Notes: generated by a model from the letters alone, not told the origin. Counted from the first letter of the stretch, positions 53,608 to 63,130 are shown. The stretch: DNA of 64,000 nt from SKZT01 sp964478625 (GCA_964478625.1 CAYZJH010000012.1:10396-74395); one strand, 5' to 3'. A program made the numbers and translations.

Positions 53608-54079
53608 TTAAAATTGAAAAAATCGCCTATCTTCAAGGGCCGTCGCTTTTATGTCGCCATCTTCTTGCATAAAAATCTGCCTACCCGGGCGAATTCAGTT
53701 GCCATTTGGATCACGGCTTTTCTGGATCATAAACTTCCCGCCCAAAATCACGGAAAAACAAAAACCGGATTTGAATCCGTTTTTCACCTGTCCTAACAAA
53801 GAATAATCATCTTATAAATTGATTTAACAACAAATTTTATTTTTATTATAAATTCCCAAAAAAATCAAGGCAAAATTTTTAGGTGAAATTGGCTTCCAGG
53901 AATCTGAAATCATTTTATACTCAACATGTGACCCAATGGCTCTCATTTCTTGAGATCTTAAGGAACTTCGGTTTTCGTGCCGGATTGGAACACGGCCGTC
54001 CGGATAAGATATCGACATGTTTTTCCCACTGGAAAATAATTCTCATCGAAAATTAAAGGTTTTGCCATATTAAGCAAAT
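53608..54079. other. Intergenic region, no supported gene
   Basis: This 472-base stretch between the minus-strand terminator and the dienelactone hydrolase stop has only short open frames without ribosome sites or recognisable motifs. One on the minus strand (53824-54018) would lie on the hydrolase transcript, but its composition is poor. It may be a long 3' untranslated region. Confidence 0.4.
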
Positions 54080-54859
54080 TTAACGGGAAAAAATCTCCTT
54101 GAAAAATATCTGCATGTATTTCCACGAACGTTCATCGGCTTTTGGATGATACGCCACACCCTGAATTCCGGACTGGCCGGCCTCCGGATTGGTGAAGGAA
54201 TGCACTGCTCCTCCGAATGAAATCATCTGCCAGTCTGCATTGGATTGCCTCATTCCTTCATGAAATGCCTTGATTTCATCCGGGGAAATAAAGGTATCTT
54301 CGGCACCATGGCAGATCAGAATTTTAGCCCTTATTCGACTGTAATCTTCCGGCTTTGCAGCAGTCAGTCCCCCATGGAAACTCACCACACCTGCAATATC
54401 TGCTCCGCTGTAAGCCAGTTCCAGAACCGTGGTACCACCGAAACAATAACCGATTGCGGCAATACGAGAAATGTCCACCCGGTCGTTATTTTTAAGGATA
54501 TTGAGGCCCGCAAGAGCCCTTTGGCGCATGATCGGTTTTCCCCGCAAATGACCTGCAAGTTCTTTGGCCTCGGAAGGATCTTTGGTGAAAATACCTTTAC
54601 CATACATGTCCAAAGCAAAGGCCACATATCCAAGTTCTGCAAGTTTATCCACCCGTGATCTCACAAAATCATTTAGGCCCCACCATTCATGAACCACGAG
54701 TATACCGGGAAGTTTTCCTTCTAATGTGTCATCATAGGATAGGTACCCCTCGAGAATGGTGCCTTCGTGCTCATAAGTCACCGCGTCTGATATCAACTTG
54801 GCTTCAGCTGCCACACCGATAAATAACATCATGATAATAATAAGGATAATTTTTTTCAT
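54080..54859 (-). CDS. Dienelactone hydrolase family protein, exported
   Basis: The 259-residue alpha/beta hydrolase has a signal peptide (MKKIILIIIMMLFIGVAAEA, cleavage near AEA-K), so it probably acts in the periplasm. The family triad is visible: nucleophile Cys in GYCFGG near residue 138, Asp in AEDTFIS, His in AVHSFT. The oxyanion/Glu block HEWWGLN matches dienelactone hydrolases. The substrate is unknown; DLH-family members hydrolyse many lactones and esters. GAGGAGGAA precedes the ATG. No aromatic-degradation genes are near. Confidence 0.9.
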   Translation of the reverse strand: MKKIILIIIMMLFIGVAAEAKLISDAVTYEHEGTILEGYLSYDDTLEGKLPGILVVHEWWGLNDFVRSRVDKLAELGYVAFALDMYGKGIFTKDPSEAKELAGHLRGKPIMRQRALAGLNILKNNDRVDISRIAAIGYCFGGTTVLELAYSGADIAGVVSFHGGLTAAKPEDYSRIRAKILICHGAEDTFISPDEIKAFHEGMRQSNADWQMISFGGAVHSFTNPEAGQSGIQGVAYHPKADERSWKYMQIFFKEIFSR

Positions 54860-55279
54860 GGGTTCCTCCTCACTATCCCGGATTTCATAGGTTTGATTTT
54901 TAGTACCCCTTTTGATTCTTTCGGAAAATGGATTGTTTCAAAGGATGACTATTCTTAGTGCTGCTTGGTTTTTTACATAATGTCAAAACTTATGCCTTTT
55001 TACAGGATATTCAAGGTATATGGTTTTTGAGAAAAAATATGACATCACGTTGCTGATACTTGAGACTATTCAGAAACAAGTCGCAAAAACCGCTCTGGCC
55101 CAGGTTTTTGTAAAATATGAATTGCTTGACAACATGCTGCGGATTCCAGTATATGGTCGTTTTTTTTACCGATCGTTAAACACCGAGTGGAGGATCATGG
55201 TGTTTTAGTCTCAAAAAAAATACCTGAACTTGCTTTAATAATGAACCCAAAACGTCTAAAAAAGTAAAAAGGAGAGAAA
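54860..55279. other. Divergent intergenic region
   Basis: This 420-base gap between dienelactone hydrolase and the lipoprotein should contain both promoters. A 62-codon plus-strand frame at 55020-55208 lacks a ribosome site and any motif and is not called. Confidence 0.4.
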
Positions 55280-55597
55280 ATGAAAAAAAGCTGGATTCTG
55301 TTCATGACGCTGGTGATTTTTGGGATGTTGTTTTTTTTAATGTCTTGCGGCGAATCAGATAAACCCAAATACACCGAAGGCCAGGAATTGACCCTGAGCG
55401 GTAAGATAAAAATTATTGACAACGACGGCACATTTTATGTTCTGGTAACAGATCAGAATGAATTTTTCGAAATTCCAACCCTCAAAGACGAATACAAAGT
55501 AGAGGGAACTCCAATCAATGCAGTCCTGAAAATTAATAAAGTGGTTACCTTGACCGGACTCGGTCCCTCCTGTGAGGTGGTGGAATATCTGGAATAA
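55280..55597 (+). CDS. Small lipoprotein, 105 residues
   Basis: The N-terminus MKKSWILFMTLVIFGMLFF is a lipoprotein signal ending in LMSC (lipobox, Cys near 23). The mature ~80 residues look like a small beta domain of the OB type (LSGKIKIIDNDGTFYVLV). No enzyme motif is seen. AAAGGAGAG precedes the ATG. It lies alone between divergent and convergent neighbours. Confidence 0.8.
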   Translation: MKKSWILFMTLVIFGMLFFLMSCGESDKPKYTEGQELTLSGKIKIIDNDGTFYVLVTDQNEFFEIPTLKDEYKVEGTPINAVLKINKVVTLTGLGPSCEVVEYLE

Positions 55598-55758
55598 AAA
55601 CTCCATCGGCATTTAGCCGTATAACGATTAAAACGGATTCCGGCCTCTACCGGAGGGATGATTTACAAAACAGTTCTGATTTCAAACGGCATTTTGTGTA
55701 AGGCCGGAATCCGATACTATCCTAAAATGATCGATTTCAATTGCAGAAATCTCTTGCC

Positions 55759-55853
55759 GTCATACCGGCGAAGGCCGGTATCCAGTCTGATGGTTTAACC
55801 CTATGGATAGCGCCTGAAGGCTTCACTTCGTGCCCGGCTTTCGTTGGAATGAC
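55759..55853 (+). repeat. GTCATnCC-type dispersed element
   Basis: It starts GTCATACCGGCGAAGGCCGGTATCC and ends GGAATGAC (the left end itself forms a hairpin). It shares GGATAGCGC and GCTTCACTTCGTGCCC with 39910-40031. The right end continues into the 51-bp segment listed separately. Confidence 0.7.
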
Positions 55854-55886
55854 GGGTGGTTGCCGTCTTAATCACTCAGTTTAGGA
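55836..55886 (+). repeat. 51-bp segment shared with 3717-3767
   Basis: It contains GACGGGTGGTTGCCGTCTT followed by AATCACTCAGTTTAGGA, nearly identical to the sequence before alr. The overlap with the GTCATnCC element suggests that the ancestral unit is longer than the element's inverted repeats. Confidence 0.65.
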
Positions 55887-55934
55887 ATAATAAACCCGTT
55901 TGTTTTTATTTGACTTAACGGATGAATCCGCTGT

Positions 55935-56843
55935 TCATGCCTGTTTTTTTCTCATTTCACCTTTTTTATCCTGCAAGCCGAGTTGATTCCAGATGGATTC
56001 AATGTCTTTTGCACATGGGGATTCCATTTCCACAACCGCCAATGCCTGCATCTGAGCCAATGTGACACAACGATCATAACGAACTCGTCCCGCAATAAAA
56101 GCTTTTTCACGTTTTGCTTTCTGCTCGATTTTCACCGTCATATCCGGATTAAGATCCCATTTGTTTACACAAACGGCGGTTGGAATATTAAAATGCCGGG
56201 TAAGGGAAAGGACTCTTTCCAAATCGTGTTCTCCTGAAACTGTAGGTTCCGTGACCACCAGAACCAGTGAAGCTCCTGTCAATGAAGCAATTACCGGGCA
56301 TCCGATTCCCGGAGGCCCATCCACAATGATCAGAGAACAATGTTTTTCTTCGGCAATCCGTCGGGCTTCCTGACGAACTGTTGATACCAGTTTGCCGGAA
56401 TTTTCAGCCGCTACCCCCAGATGCGCATGAACCATGGGGCCGCAGCGGGTGTCGGAAATCATCCACTCACCACATAATCTTTCCGGAAAATCGATGGCTT
56501 TTTCAGGACAAAAGCGAACACATACTCCACAGCCTTCACAAGCGATGGGATCAATATAAAAGATAGTGTTTCCTTGTACCTCATGATTCTCCCTCACCGC
56601 ATCAAAACGGCAATTTTCCTTGCAGGTTCCACAGCCGATACAGTCTTCTTCACGTATGACAGCCTCATGCCCACTGTGGAATTCATGACGATGTTTAACC
56701 TGTGGAGAAAGCACAAGATGCAGATCGGCCGCGTCCACATCACAGTCTGCGATGACGGCTCGATCCGCCAGAGCGGCAAATGATGCCGTTATACTCGTTT
56801 TACCCGTTCCTCCCTTACCGCTGATGATCACAAGCTCCTTCAT
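55935..56843 (-). CDS. MinD-type P-loop ATPase with inserted ferredoxin domain
   Basis: This 302-residue protein has the deviant Walker A GKGGTGKTS at residues ~9-17, then two 4Fe-4S motifs (CIGCGTCKENC near 68 and CEGCGVCVRFCP near 100). The MinD-type ATPase blocks continue (DGPPGIGCPV, VTEPTVSGEHDL, CVNKWDLN). Such proteins are common in anaerobes as paired ATPases, thought to assist Fe-S or metal-cofactor assembly or electron flow. A second paralogue (56920-57768) precedes it by 76 bases. The usual NifX-like or DUF5320 partner genes are not here. Confidence 0.9.
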   Translation of the reverse strand: MKELVIISGKGGTGKTSITASFAALADRAVIADCDVDAADLHLVLSPQVKHRHEFHSGHEAVIREEDCIGCGTCKENCRFDAVRENHEVQGNTIFYIDPIACEGCGVCVRFCPEKAIDFPERLCGEWMISDTRCGPMVHAHLGVAAENSGKLVSTVRQEARRIAEEKHCSLIIVDGPPGIGCPVIASLTGASLVLVVTEPTVSGEHDLERVLSLTRHFNIPTAVCVNKWDLNPDMTVKIEQKAKREKAFIAGRVRYDRCVTLAQMQALAVVEMESPCAKDIESIWNQLGLQDKKGEMRKKQA

Positions 56844-56919
56844 AAGTTCTATTCCTCATCTGTTCAATCAGGCAAATGCAGCATGCATTTTTTCATGCAA
56901 AACCTTCCCGAAAATCGTC

Positions 56920-57768
56920 TCAACCCATTTCAGCAGGTTTGAGGTGTATGGTCTTTTCCACCAGGTCATGGAAAATTTCCCGGTATTCCGGAAGCGACTC
57001 CACAATCAATTCTCCTCTGGAGTACGCCTCTGCAATTCTCCGATCATCAGGAATCTCTGATATTAAGGGAATATTTTGCTCGTTGCAGTAAGCATGGACC
57101 CGGTTATCTCCAACTCCAACCCGGTTGACCACGACACCGAATGATATTCCCAGTTCTCGTATCATTTCTACAGCAAGTTTGAGATCGTGAAGTCCAAATG
57201 GTGTCGGTTCGGTAACCAGCACAACAAAATCGGTCTCACGAAGGGTGGCGATGACCGGACATGAAGTTCCGGGCGGGGCATCCAAAATGGCAGGGCTACC
57301 GTTTTTTAAGTGAGCTTTGACCGCACGAATCAGAGGCGGGGCCATAGCAACTCCGACATCAAGACGTCCCTGGATCAATGTAATGTTTCCGTCCTGCGCT
57401 GTTTCAACAACTCCTATTCGTTTGTCAATCTCATGGATCGCTTTTTGAGGACATACCAAGGTGCAACCGCCGCATCCATGACACATCTCCGAAAAGACTA
57501 GAGGTGTGGTTCCGAAAGTGACAATGGCATGATATTCACAAAACTTTCCGCATTCCCCACAGCCATCGCACCGGGATTCATCCACCTGTGGAATGGGTAT
57601 AGAGATGACCTTCTCCCCGGTCTTTGAGGCATTGAGAAAAAGATGGGAATTGGGTTCTTCCACATCACAGTCCAAAAGCTGAACCTCAGAGCCGAGCATT
57701 CTCGCCAAATTTACCGAGACAGTTGTTTTTCCGGTACCACCTTTTCCCGATGCCACCGCCACAATCAT
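56920..57768 (-). CDS. MinD-type P-loop ATPase with inserted ferredoxin domain, paralogue
   Basis: The 282-residue protein has GKGGTGKTT at ~8-16, then CDGCGECGKFC and CHGCGGCTLVCP ferredoxin motifs at ~68 and ~95. The ATPase half has DAPPGTSCPV and VTEPTPFGLHDL. It is arranged like its downstream paralogue, so the two probably form a heterodimer. The start ATG 57768 is preceded by AGGAGG. The pair forms a two-gene operon, upstream of a 675-base region containing a strong palindrome. Confidence 0.9.
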   Translation of the reverse strand: MIVAVASGKGGTGKTTVSVNLARMLGSEVQLLDCDVEEPNSHLFLNASKTGEKVISIPIPQVDESRCDGCGECGKFCEYHAIVTFGTTPLVFSEMCHGCGGCTLVCPQKAIHEIDKRIGVVETAQDGNITLIQGRLDVGVAMAPPLIRAVKAHLKNGSPAILDAPPGTSCPVIATLRETDFVVLVTEPTPFGLHDLKLAVEMIRELGISFGVVVNRVGVGDNRVHAYCNEQNIPLISEIPDDRRIAEAYSRGELIVESLPEYREIFHDLVEKTIHLKPAEMG

Positions 57769-58443
57769 TTAAGACCTCCTCTGTTGCTTTTCCACCGGAC
57801 AAACTCCATCCAATGGATTCCCATTCGTTTGATATTATTCTTCTCCCACCCTGACCCTCCATCGCCGGAAGGGAAAATGGAAGACTTTTCCTTCAGGCAC
57901 TCCTCTGGATGATCGAGCAAGAGGAGTGCCAATTAATATCGGACAATCCTTTCGTTTCATAAGCCATTAAAAACATTTGATATAGGATACCAATGGAGCT
58001 GATGCCCATCCTTCCGAGAGTAGCGTTTGTGCTACGATACTCTCTTCATTATCGGTGCAAAAGTGCAACTTTCATTTCGGCAGGTTGATTCAAGGCCAGG
58101 ATCAATTTGCAGGGCATTATTTGGTTTTTGAATTCAAATCCATTGTAATGATACGGGTTCTGAATCCATTTAGGTTGAATTCCTCAAGAAAGCCATATAA
58201 AAATTTCTCAGAACGCAACAAGGTGATTCCACCCCGATGTTGCATTGGAATTGACTTGAAACAATTGGACATGCTGTTATAAAAAGGCCGAACCCGCTTT
58301 CTGCCGACTTCAATGGACTGCAGCAATTATGAATTTCAAAATGAGTGATCATTAATTGTCTCTATCTTTTGAAACCATGCCGGTTTGCTGGAACTGTGCT
58401 TACCGTTATGCAACATCGGGGTAAAGAAAAAAATGGAGTTTGA
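57769..58443. other. Divergent intergenic region with two palindromes
   Basis: This 675-base gap holds no recognisable gene. GGCACTCCTC (57896-57905) and GAGGAGTGCC (57921-57930) form a perfect 10-bp inverted repeat 128 bases upstream of the MinD pair. GAGAGTAGC and GCTACGATACTCTC (about 58016-58046) form a second imperfect one. They could be operators or hairpins. A minus-strand frame at 58117-58326 has no ribosome site or family match. Confidence 0.5.
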
Positions 58444-60882
58444 GTGAAGAAATTGTTTTTTGCCAATCTTTCAGCAGTAGTTGCTTTGGGTATTTTTTCC
58501 CAAATCGTCCAGATTGTATTTCTGAGGGAATTTCTGATGGTTTTTCACGGCAATGAACTTTCCCTTGGAATCATTTTGGCGGCCTGGATGTTATGGGTGG
58601 GAACGGGAAGCCGGGTTGCTTCAATTCTTGCCGGAAAAGCAATCAGGTCTTTAGCGGCGGTTTCCATCAACTCGGCGGCAGCAGCGATACTTTCCGTCTT
58701 GAGCATTTTCATCATTCGAACCCTTCGGGGCTCCATTTCCATTGCCCCTGGTGCATATTTTTCCGTCATGGATATGACCTTGGCATGTATTGTGGTTATG
58801 GCGCCGGTCGGCCTAGCTCTCGGCATCCAGTTCGTCATTCTTTCAAAGATATGGAGAGAAAGTGACAGAACCGGAGATACCTCCGGCGCAGAAAAAACCT
58901 ATATGGCGGAAGCTTTTGGAAACCTTGTGGGTGGAATTCTCTTTTCCTTCTGGTTTGTGCAGGTTTTTAACTCATTTCAGACCGTGATATTTTCCGCAAT
59001 TGTTATGGTTGCCGCAACCCTTTGGCTTGCATCCGGATCGAAGAATCAGCTTTCAGGTCTGGCTGCCGCAATCAAGCTTTCAATTTTTGGACTGTTGAGC
59101 CTATTCATACTGTCCACGCCGTTTCTCCGGCATCTTGACAGGTGGGTCCATGAGCTTCAATGGAAATTTTTCTCACCGGAACACCACCTGGTTGAAATCC
59201 GTCAATCAAAATACGGCACCATTTCCGTAGCCCAAAGGGACAACCAGTATAGTTTTTTTCAAAGCGGCAATCTTATTTTCTCAACAGCCGGGCCTGATTC
59301 CAAAGCACCGGCTTTTGAAGAACAGGAATCTGTTGTATTTGCCCATTTTGCCATGGTCCAGCATCCCAACCCCGAAAGGGTTCTGCTGATCGGGGGAGGC
59401 TTGCGTGGCACGATTCGGGAAATCGCCGGGCACCCGGTTCAACATATTGATTATGTCGAGCTTGATCCGGTCCTGACCGATACCGCCCTTCCGTATCTTC
59501 CGAAATCAACCATTGCCGCCCTGGAAAGCCCCCGAGTCAACCTGATTCATACGGATGGCAGGCTGTTTATTAAAACCACGGATCGAGCATATGACATCAT
59601 TATTGCCGATATTCCGGATCCGTTTACCGCGGTACTCAACCGCTATTACACGGAGGAGTTTTTCCATGAAGTCCGCTCGCGGCTTAAGCCTGGAGGCATT
59701 TTTGTTACTTCAGTAATATCGACACCGGATATGCGGGGTGAAGCCGTAGCCAACCGCAATACCACCCTCTACCACACGTTAAAGCGGGTATTTCCGGTTG
59801 TCTTCCCTGCAGGACAACGTTCTCTTTATTTTTTTGCAAGCAGTCAACCAGACCGGATTTCTGCCGATGCATCTATTCTTGTAGACCGTTTTAACAGAAG
59901 AAACATTCAAATCGACGGCTTTTCGTCCCACCACTTCGAGCTGCTGCTGGAACAGTCGCACCTTCGGCGGATCAACTGGATTATCCGTAATCACGGTCGT
60001 CATCCGGATGCCCATCTTGAAAGTCCTAACATTGGGCCGCTTTTTCCTGAGTCCATTGAACGGCAAAATGCCACGGAACCCGATCTGCTCCCGGTTAATG
60101 AACGATTTTTTATCAATTCCGATTTCAAACCTATTGGATATTATTACACGCTTCGGTTCTGGGATGCGCTGTCCCGAGCAGGTTCGGCCGATTCATTCAA
60201 GTGGATTATCAAAGTCAAGCCCTGGTGGATTTTGCCTTCTGTAGCCTTTTGCCTTGGAGTGGTTCTTTTCCTCAAACATATGGCACTTCTCAAAAGAAAC
60301 AGAACAGACCGGAGGTTTGCAGTTCTAATGGCCGTTTTCAGTACGGGACTCTCCACCATGTCCCTTCAAATTGCGCTTCTTTTTTCTTTTCAAAGCCTTT
60401 ACGGATTTGTTTATGAAATGATAGGATTGATTACAGCGCTTTTCATGGGCGGGCTGGCATTAGGAACCTTTATCAGCAGAAAGCTGGTAAAAGAAAAATC
60501 GAACAGGACGATTCTTGCAATGATTCAGCTTTCAATCGCCTTGTTTGCGCTGATTGTCGCCTTTGGCCTTCCCGGATCGGCCGCTTTGAAATCACCCTGT
60601 GTCGTGCTTGTCCTGATTGCCGTCATGACATTTTTATCCGGGGTATTTAACGGTGCGGATTTTCCGCTTACCGCAGCATCCTATCAGACACTGACGGGCA
60701 ATCCTGAAAAAGCCACCGGGATCGTCTATGGAATCGAGCTGTTCGGAGCCTGCACAGGGGCAATTGTTTCGAGTGTCGTAATCGCTCCGGTTTTAGGGAT
60801 AACCGCTCTCGGCCTGCTGGCAGCAATCGCAAATTTTACGGCTTTTCTTTGCCTGATCATATCCGGAAACCAATCCGGATAG
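58444..60882 (+). CDS. Polytopic membrane protein with embedded spermidine-synthase-like domain
   Basis: This 812-residue protein has a membrane N-terminus (residues ~1-240, five to six hydrophobic spans), a soluble spermidine-synthase-like domain (~250-470) and a second membrane part (~590-810). The synthase-like domain has LLIGGGLRGTIREI, DYVELDPVLTD and YDIIIADIPDPF, which fit a SAM/decarboxylated-SAM nucleotide-binding fold. The catalytic Asp-type residue in the IADIPDP loop is at least similar. Such MFS/spermidine-synthase fusions are known, with unclear substrates. It likely binds a SAM-type molecule at the membrane. The GTG start 58444 follows AATGGAG. It is followed 20 bases later by a radical SAM enzyme with a Tat signal. 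Confidence 0.85.
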   Translation: MKKLFFANLSAVVALGIFSQIVQIVFLREFLMVFHGNELSLGIILAAWMLWVGTGSRVASILAGKAIRSLAAVSINSAAAAILSVLSIFIIRTLRGSISIAPGAYFSVMDMTLACIVVMAPVGLALGIQFVILSKIWRESDRTGDTSGAEKTYMAEAFGNLVGGILFSFWFVQVFNSFQTVIFSAIVMVAATLWLASGSKNQLSGLAAAIKLSIFGLLSLFILSTPFLRHLDRWVHELQWKFFSPEHHLVEIRQSKYGTISVAQRDNQYSFFQSGNLIFSTAGPDSKAPAFEEQESVVFAHFAMVQHPNPERVLLIGGGLRGTIREIAGHPVQHIDYVELDPVLTDTALPYLPKSTIAALESPRVNLIHTDGRLFIKTTDRAYDIIIADIPDPFTAVLNRYYTEEFFHEVRSRLKPGGIFVTSVISTPDMRGEAVANRNTTLYHTLKRVFPVVFPAGQRSLYFFASSQPDRISADASILVDRFNRRNIQIDGFSSHHFELLLEQSHLRRINWIIRNHGRHPDAHLESPNIGPLFPESIERQNATEPDLLPVNERFFINSDFKPIGYYYTLRFWDALSRAGSADSFKWIIKVKPWWILPSVAFCLGVVLFLKHMALLKRNRTDRRFAVLMAVFSTGLSTMSLQIALLFSFQSLYGFVYEMIGLITALFMGGLALGTFISRKLVKEKSNRTILAMIQLSIALFALIVAFGLPGSAALKSPCVVLVLIAVMTFLSGVFNGADFPLTAASYQTLTGNPEKATGIVYGIELFGACTGAIVSSVVIAPVLGITALGLLAAIANFTAFLCLIISGNQSG

Positions 60883-60901
60883 CTTTATTTTTGGAGGTGT
60901 T

Positions 60902-62059
60902 ATGAAAAAAAACAATTCCCTGTCCGGCCTGTTGACCAGAAGGGATTTCATTAAATATGCCATGTCCGGAACCTGTTTGGCATGCATGACCGGGATTACG
61001 GGAATTTGCCTTCCTGTGAACGCATATGCGCCTCAAAAAGGCTTTGTAAATCCGGTCCCATCACCCTGGTTTACCCGACTATCCAATTCTGAAATCGAAT
61101 GCAGTCTTTGCCCGAAACAGTGCCGCCTGTCTTCAGGAAAAAGAGGCAAGTGCGGTGTTCGTGAAAACCGCGAAGGGAAAGGTTACACCCTTGCCTATGG
61201 AAATCCGGTCCTGGTCCAGATTGATCCTGTGGAACGAAAGCCCTTTTTCCATGTAATGCCCGGGACAAGGGCTTTATCTGTATCGACTGCCGGTTGTCCG
61301 CTTGAATGCAAGTTCTGCGAGGTCTGGGACATGGCTTTGGTGGCACCTGAAGAAGTCTATACCTATGATCTTTCCCCTGAAAAAATCGTTAACCAGGCCA
61401 AATCAGCAGGGGCCGACTCGATTTCCTATGCATTTGGCGAGCCGGTTGTTTTTTATGAATATATGACTGATATTGCGGTTATGGCAAAAAAAGAAGGGCT
61501 GTTAAACCTGATGCACACCAGCGGCTACATCTCTTCGGAACCCTTAAAGGAAATCGCCGGCAATCTGGATGCCGCTAATATCGATCTGAAAAGTTTTGAT
61601 CCGGATTTTTACCGCAACATGGTGGGAGGTAAAATCGAACCGGTCAAAGAAACTCTGAGAATTCTTAAAAATGCGAATATTCATATCGAAATCACCAGCC
61701 TGATCATACCCACTTTAAATGATCATATGGATCAAATCAAAAAAATGTGCACCTGGATAAAAACCGAACTGGGGGCAAATGTTCCGGTCCACTTTGCCCG
61801 GTTTTATCCGTTGTACAAGCTGGCCAACCTTCCTCCGACCCCTGTTTCCACTCTGGACCGGGCCCGCAATACGGCCATGGAGTGCGGTTTGAACCATGTG
61901 TATATTGCCAGGGTTACCGGCCATGAAGCGGAAAACACGTTCTGCCCGGAGTGCAGGGAAAAAATTGTTTCCAGGATAGGCTTTGTTATCGAAGAAGTGC
62001 ATCTTGAAAACGGCAAATGCGCATACTGTTCAAATCCCGTTGCCGGAATATGGGCATGA
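60902..62059 (+). CDS. AmmeMemoRadiSam-type radical SAM enzyme with a twin-arginine signal
   Basis: The 385-residue protein begins with a Tat-like signal: LTRRDFIKY, hydrophobic residues ~19-41, and an AYA site. The body matches the PflA-like AmmeMemoRadiSam enzyme: CSLCPKQCRLSSGKRGKCGV, then IDPVERKPFFHVMPGT, then the SAM-cluster motif C-x3-C-x2-C (CPLECKFC) near residue 134. A C-terminal FCPECREK...CAYC pair may bind a metal. The substrate is unknown. Export of a radical SAM enzyme would be unusual. GGAGGTGTT precedes the ATG. It converges head-on with a second such enzyme; stops abut. Confidence 0.88.
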   Translation: MKKNNSLSGLLTRRDFIKYAMSGTCLACMTGITGICLPVNAYAPQKGFVNPVPSPWFTRLSNSEIECSLCPKQCRLSSGKRGKCGVRENREGKGYTLAYGNPVLVQIDPVERKPFFHVMPGTRALSVSTAGCPLECKFCEVWDMALVAPEEVYTYDLSPEKIVNQAKSAGADSISYAFGEPVVFYEYMTDIAVMAKKEGLLNLMHTSGYISSEPLKEIAGNLDAANIDLKSFDPDFYRNMVGGKIEPVKETLRILKNANIHIEITSLIIPTLNDHMDQIKKMCTWIKTELGANVPVHFARFYPLYKLANLPPTPVSTLDRARNTAMECGLNHVYIARVTGHEAENTFCPECREKIVSRIGFVIEEVHLENGKCAYCSNPVAGIWA

Positions 62060-63130
62060 CTAAAAAATGAGCATTCTTCGGCGATGCATATCATAATGGG
62101 ACATGGATCGCTGATCCAGATTGGTCAGCCCCGCCTCCTTTGCCCAGTCGATAGCTTCTACAAACTCTTGGGAACTGATCGCTCGCGCAATATCCGAATA
62201 TTCGAACGCACGGTGTTCAACCCGGTACTGGGCCATGATGTTGATATAGGTTGATGGTGGCAGGTTCTGCGATGCCCATCGAACAAACTCCCGGGTTCCG
62301 GCCACGTGGTTGGGCATGACCAGGTGGCGGATCATAAGACCCCGCCTGGCAATGCCTTGCGAATCGACTATCAGTTCGCCCACCTGACGATACATTTCAA
62401 CAATGGCCTTTTGTGCCATCTCCGGATAATCCCCGGCGCTGCCCGCATAAAGTTCCGCCTTTTCCGGATCCATGAATTTGAGATCCGGAAGATAGATATC
62501 CACAATACCATCCAACAGCTTAACATTTTCGGTTAATTCATACCCGCCTGTATTATAACACAAGGGCAGTCTCAGCCCTTTTTTTATGGCAATGCGGGTT
62601 GCGTTTAAAATGTTGGGCATCACATGAGTCGGGGTGACCAGGTTGATGTTGTGACAACCCATCTTCTGAATTTCGAGCATCATGTCGGCCAGTTTTTCAT
62701 CTTTCACCGGCATCCCCCGCCCTTCATGGGCAATGGGCCAGTTCTGGCAGAACACACAACGAAGGTTGCAATTGGAAAAAAAGATCGTTCCGGAACCTCT
62801 TTTGCCCACCAGCGGCAGTTCTTCTCCAAAGTGGGGCTGATGACTGAATACCACAAGTCTGTCGGTAGCCCGGCATATGCCTTTTTCCCCTTTTGTGCGA
62901 TTGACTCCACAACGTCGTGGACAAAGTTCACATTTTTCAAAAAGAGCATAGGCTCTCTCAACCCTTTCCGCAAAAAGGCCGTCTTTTTCCAGCCGGACAT
63001 ATGCTGCCTCCCATGATTCATGTTCAACAGGGAGTGATGTATTTCGGGCGTAGCCGGGAAGAATCAGCATTCCGCCGGAAATACACAATGTTTTCATAAA
63101 ATGTCTTCTTGTAATCTTCATTTTTACCAT
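62060..63130 (-). CDS. PflX-like radical SAM protein with a twin-arginine signal
   Basis: The 356-residue protein also opens with a Tat motif (ITRRHFMK) and a hydrophobic stretch (TLCISGGMLILPG). It has the PflX (COG1313-type) pattern CELCPRRCGVNR-x-KGEKGIC and the SAM-cluster motif CNLRCVFC near residue 117, followed by QNWPIAHEG. Core barrel blocks (VTPTHVMP, NTGGYE, IYLPDLKF) are present. Its stop directly abuts the stop of the other radical SAM gene. Either two ATGs (63130 or 63121) could start it; neither has a strong ribosome site. Function is unknown. Confidence 0.88.
   Translation of the reverse strand: MVKMKITRRHFMKTLCISGGMLILPGYARNTSLPVEHESWEAAYVRLEKDGLFAERVERAYALFEKCELCPRRCGVNRTKGEKGICRATDRLVVFSHQPHFGEELPLVGKRGSGTIFFSNCNLRCVFCQNWPIAHEGRGMPVKDEKLADMMLEIQKMGCHNINLVTPTHVMPNILNATRIAIKKGLRLPLCYNTGGYELTENVKLLDGIVDIYLPDLKFMDPEKAELYAGSAGDYPEMAQKAIVEMYRQVGELIVDSQGIARRGLMIRHLVMPNHVAGTREFVRWASQNLPPSTYINIMAQYRVEHRAFEYSDIARAISSQEFVEAIDWAKEAGLTNLDQRSMSHYDMHRRRMLIF

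Noticed and set aside
53407..53796. Plus-strand 129-codon frame across the hypothetical gene start
   Set aside because: It reads across a ribosome site and the minus-strand terminator hairpin; no motif.
58117..58326. Minus-strand 69-codon frame upstream of the membrane protein
   Set aside because: No ribosome site or recognisable motif; possibly a gene relic but not supportable.
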